From positions 1-49,942 of the forward strand of contig NZ_PBYA01000040.1 of the NCBI RefSeq assembly GCF_002729955.1: DNA of 49,942 bases, given 5' to 3'. The notes under the pieces were generated by a model. The model ran no database searches and had not been told where the DNA came from. It saw only the letters and a program-made list of their open reading frames with translations. The position numbers and the translations under genes were made by a program. Shown here one piece after another: positions 48,277 to 49,942 of the stretch. The stretch comes from Salinisphaera sp. (GTDB lineage: Bacteria > Pseudomonadota > Gammaproteobacteria > Nevskiales > Salinisphaeraceae). Within the stretch, counting starts at the first letter, position 1. The number at the start of each line of letters is the position of its first letter.

Positions 48277-49542
48277 ATGGCGGTAGAACGGAAACACGGC
48301 GACGAGGCAGGCCTGGCGTATCGCTTTCGGGCGCGCGATGGCCTGCTGGGCGCACAGATGCTGTTCGTGGCCTTCGGCTCGCTGGTGCTGGTGCCGCTGC
48401 TCACCGGGCTGGACCCGAACGTGGCGCTGTTCACCGCCGGCATCGGCACGCTGGTGTTCCAGATCGTCACGCGCGGGCGGGTGCCGGTCTTTCTGGCCTC
48501 GTCCTTTGCCTTCATCGCGCCCATCATCTACGGCGTCGAAACCTGGGGCATACCGGGCACCCTCTGCGGGCTGATGGCGGCCGGCGGTGTCTACATGCTG
48601 TTGTCGCTGCTCATTCGTGTACGCGGTGTGGGGGTGATCACGCGTTTGTTGCCCACGATCGTCACCGGGCCGGTGATCATGGTCATCGGGCTCGTGCTTG
48701 CGCCGGTGGCGGTCAATCTGGCGATGGGCCTGGACGGCAACGGCAATAGCCAGCTGGTCGAGCCGACGGCGGCGATGACGGTGTCGTTCGTGTCGCTGGC
48801 GGTCACGGTGGCGGTGTCGCTGTTCGGGCGCGGCTTTCTCTCGCTGGTGCCGATTCTGTGCGGCGTGGTCGCCGGCTATCTGGTCAGTCTGCCGTTCGGG
48901 CTGGTGGATTTCGCCCCGATCGCGGCCGCGCCCTGGTTTGCCGTGCCGAACTTCGTGGCGCCGGAATGGAACTGGCAGGCGGTGCTGTTCATGGTGCCGG
49001 TCGCCATCGCCCCGGCGATCGAGCACTTCGGCGATATCGTGGCCATTCGTTCGGTGACCGGGCGCGATTACCTCAAGGACCCGGGCATCGATCGCACCAT
49101 GCTGGGCGACGGCCTGGCGACCTCGCTGGCGGCGGCCCTGGGCGGGCCGCCCAATACCACCTACTCCGAAGTCACCGGCGCCGTCACGCTGACCAAGGCC
49201 TACAACCCGGCCCTGATGACCTGGGCGGCGGGCTTTGCCATCGTGTTCGCCTTTGTCGGCAAGCTGGGCGCATTGCTGGCCAGCATCCCGACGCCGGTCA
49301 TGGGCGGCATCATCGTGCTGCTGTTCGGCGCGATCATTGTCGTGGGCATGAACAGCCTGGCCAAATCCGAGGAAGAGCTCACCGAGCCGCGCAATCTGGC
49401 TATCGTGGGCATCATTCTGGTGACCGGGGTGGGCGGCCTGAGCTTCTCGGCCGGTGAATTCGCCCTCGAAGGCATTGCCCTGGCCGGCGTGCTGGGCGTG
49501 GTCCTCAATCTCGTGCTGCCCTGGGGCCGAATGGGGCGCTGA
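48277..49542 (+). CDS. uraA: Uracil permease UraA
   Basis: Nucleobase-cation symporter-2 (NCS2) transporter of 421 residues with about fourteen helices. Family signatures include LLPTIVTGPVIMVIGLVLAP, VAIAPAIEHFGDIVAIRSVTGRDYLKDPGIDRTMLGDGLATSLAAALGGPPNTTYSEVTGAVTLTK, the last carrying the Glu of the substrate site (IEHFGD) and the GGPPNTTY-E loop. It imports uracil for Upp. The ATG at 48277 follows a run of six G; another ATG at 48273 is out of frame. Confidence 0.93.
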   Translation: MAVERKHGDEAGLAYRFRARDGLLGAQMLFVAFGSLVLVPLLTGLDPNVALFTAGIGTLVFQIVTRGRVPVFLASSFAFIAPIIYGVETWGIPGTLCGLMAAGGVYMLLSLLIRVRGVGVITRLLPTIVTGPVIMVIGLVLAPVAVNLAMGLDGNGNSQLVEPTAAMTVSFVSLAVTVAVSLFGRGFLSLVPILCGVVAGYLVSLPFGLVDFAPIAAAPWFAVPNFVAPEWNWQAVLFMVPVAIAPAIEHFGDIVAIRSVTGRDYLKDPGIDRTMLGDGLATSLAAALGGPPNTTYSEVTGAVTLTKAYNPALMTWAAGFAIVFAFVGKLGALLASIPTPVMGGIIVLLFGAIIVVGMNSLAKSEEELTEPRNLAIVGIILVTGVGGLSFSAGEFALEGIALAGVLGVVLNLVLPWGRMGR

Positions 49543-49603
49543 TGTTGACAGCGTGCAATGGCACGTTATCTACTGCGGTGCTGGCTTGGCACGGAAATGA
49601 AGC

Positions 49604-49942
49604 ATGCCGCAGGTCTCGAATGATGAAGGCGCCGCAATCGCCCACGATGTGATCGTCATCGGTGCCGGTTTTTCCGGCATCAATGCCGGTATTCGTCTCA
49701 AGCAGCAGGGCATCGAGGATTTCGCGATTCTCGAACGTGCCGATGATGTGGGCGGCACCTGGCGCGACAATACCTATCCCGGCTGTGCCTGCGATGTGCC
49801 CTCGCATCTGTATTCCTACTCGTTCGAACAGAACCCCGACTGGTCGACCACCTATTCGGGTTCGGCCGAGATTCATGCCTATATCCAGCGCTGTGCCGAC
49901 AAATACGATCTGCATGCCCATCTGCATTTCGGTGTGGGCATC
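49604..49942 (+). CDS. Flavin-containing monooxygenase, 5' part
   Basis: The first 113 residues of a flavoprotein cut off by the window end. The Rossmann dinucleotide loop VIVIGAGFSGINAGIRL (about 17-33) is followed by LERADDVGGTWRDNTYPGCACDVPSHLYSYSFEQNPDW, the GGTWR and YPG signature shared by Baeyer-Villiger and other FMO-type enzymes. It is expected to use NADPH and oxygen to oxidise a ketone or other substrate. The ATG at 49604 is the first in frame after a stop at 49598. It lies 61 bp after uraA, so coupling is possible but not shown. Confidence 0.88.
   Translation, partial: MPQVSNDEGAAIAHDVIVIGAGFSGINAGIRLKQQGIEDFAILERADDVGGTWRDNTYPGCACDVPSHLYSYSFEQNPDWSTTYSGSAEIHAYIQRCADKYDLHAHLHFGVGI

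Overview
The window looks like chromosome of a GC-rich, aerobic gammaproteobacterium, probably marine or halophilic. A relative of Salinisphaera is my best guess, from gene content only. The supporting genes are a BetT-type osmolyte transporter, two different TRAP uptake systems, a TonB/ExbBD system, an RND efflux pump, acetyl-CoA synthetase and many compact operons with ATGA overlaps. I found no rRNA, tRNA, prophage, transposase or CRISPR array.

Layout. 1-5000: repeat-bearing leader, a PdeM-type phosphoesterase, a YccT-like lipoprotein, the co-chaperone DjlA, and a LysR regulator divergent from wrbA and a nitroreductase. 5000-7200: BetT-type transporter behind a perfect 20-bp palindrome. 7250-12020: rhomboid protease, then a DctP/TakP-type TRAP binding protein facing its likely permeases (DctM, DctQ) across about 690 bp of tandem repeats. 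12200-15700: a large Ntn-hydrolase (penicillin acylase family) lipoprotein and a small lipoprotein. 15860-18390: exbB-exbD-exbD-tonB operon with a probable Fur site. 18500-22130: acetyl-CoA synthetase and acetyl-CoA acetyltransferase. 22440-30180: chemoreceptor and a tripartite RND pump. 30400-31740: HNH nuclease and a DUF4197 protein. 31850-41140: a formate module of mobA, moeA, an OFA-family MFS carrier, its 44-residue companion protein, a YjgC/YrhE-type formate dehydrogenase, a DUF1641 partner, an AEC carrier and fdhD. 41270-45080: TAXI-type TRAP system. 45170-49942: small protein, EamA exporter with divergent LysR regulator, upp-uraA uracil salvage, and the start of a flavin monooxygenase.

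How the genes fit together. Molybdenum-cofactor maturation (MobA, MoeA), sulfuration (FdhD), a carboxylate carrier and the dehydrogenase with its DUF1641 subunit make a nearly self-contained formate oxidation unit that probably feeds electrons to quinone. The TRAP systems, acetyl-CoA synthetase and thiolase fit a life on small organic acids.

The observations most worth a second look are: (1) a repeat family built on a 32-bp motif of three 10-bp sub-units, present as three inverted-repeat elements in a 282-bp-period tandem array and as single copies elsewhere; (2) the formate dehydrogenase active site, where the residue after the metal-ligand Cys is Gln, not His; (3) the 44-residue membrane protein beside the MFS carrier; (4) the second ExbD, which has Asn in place of the proton-relay Asp.
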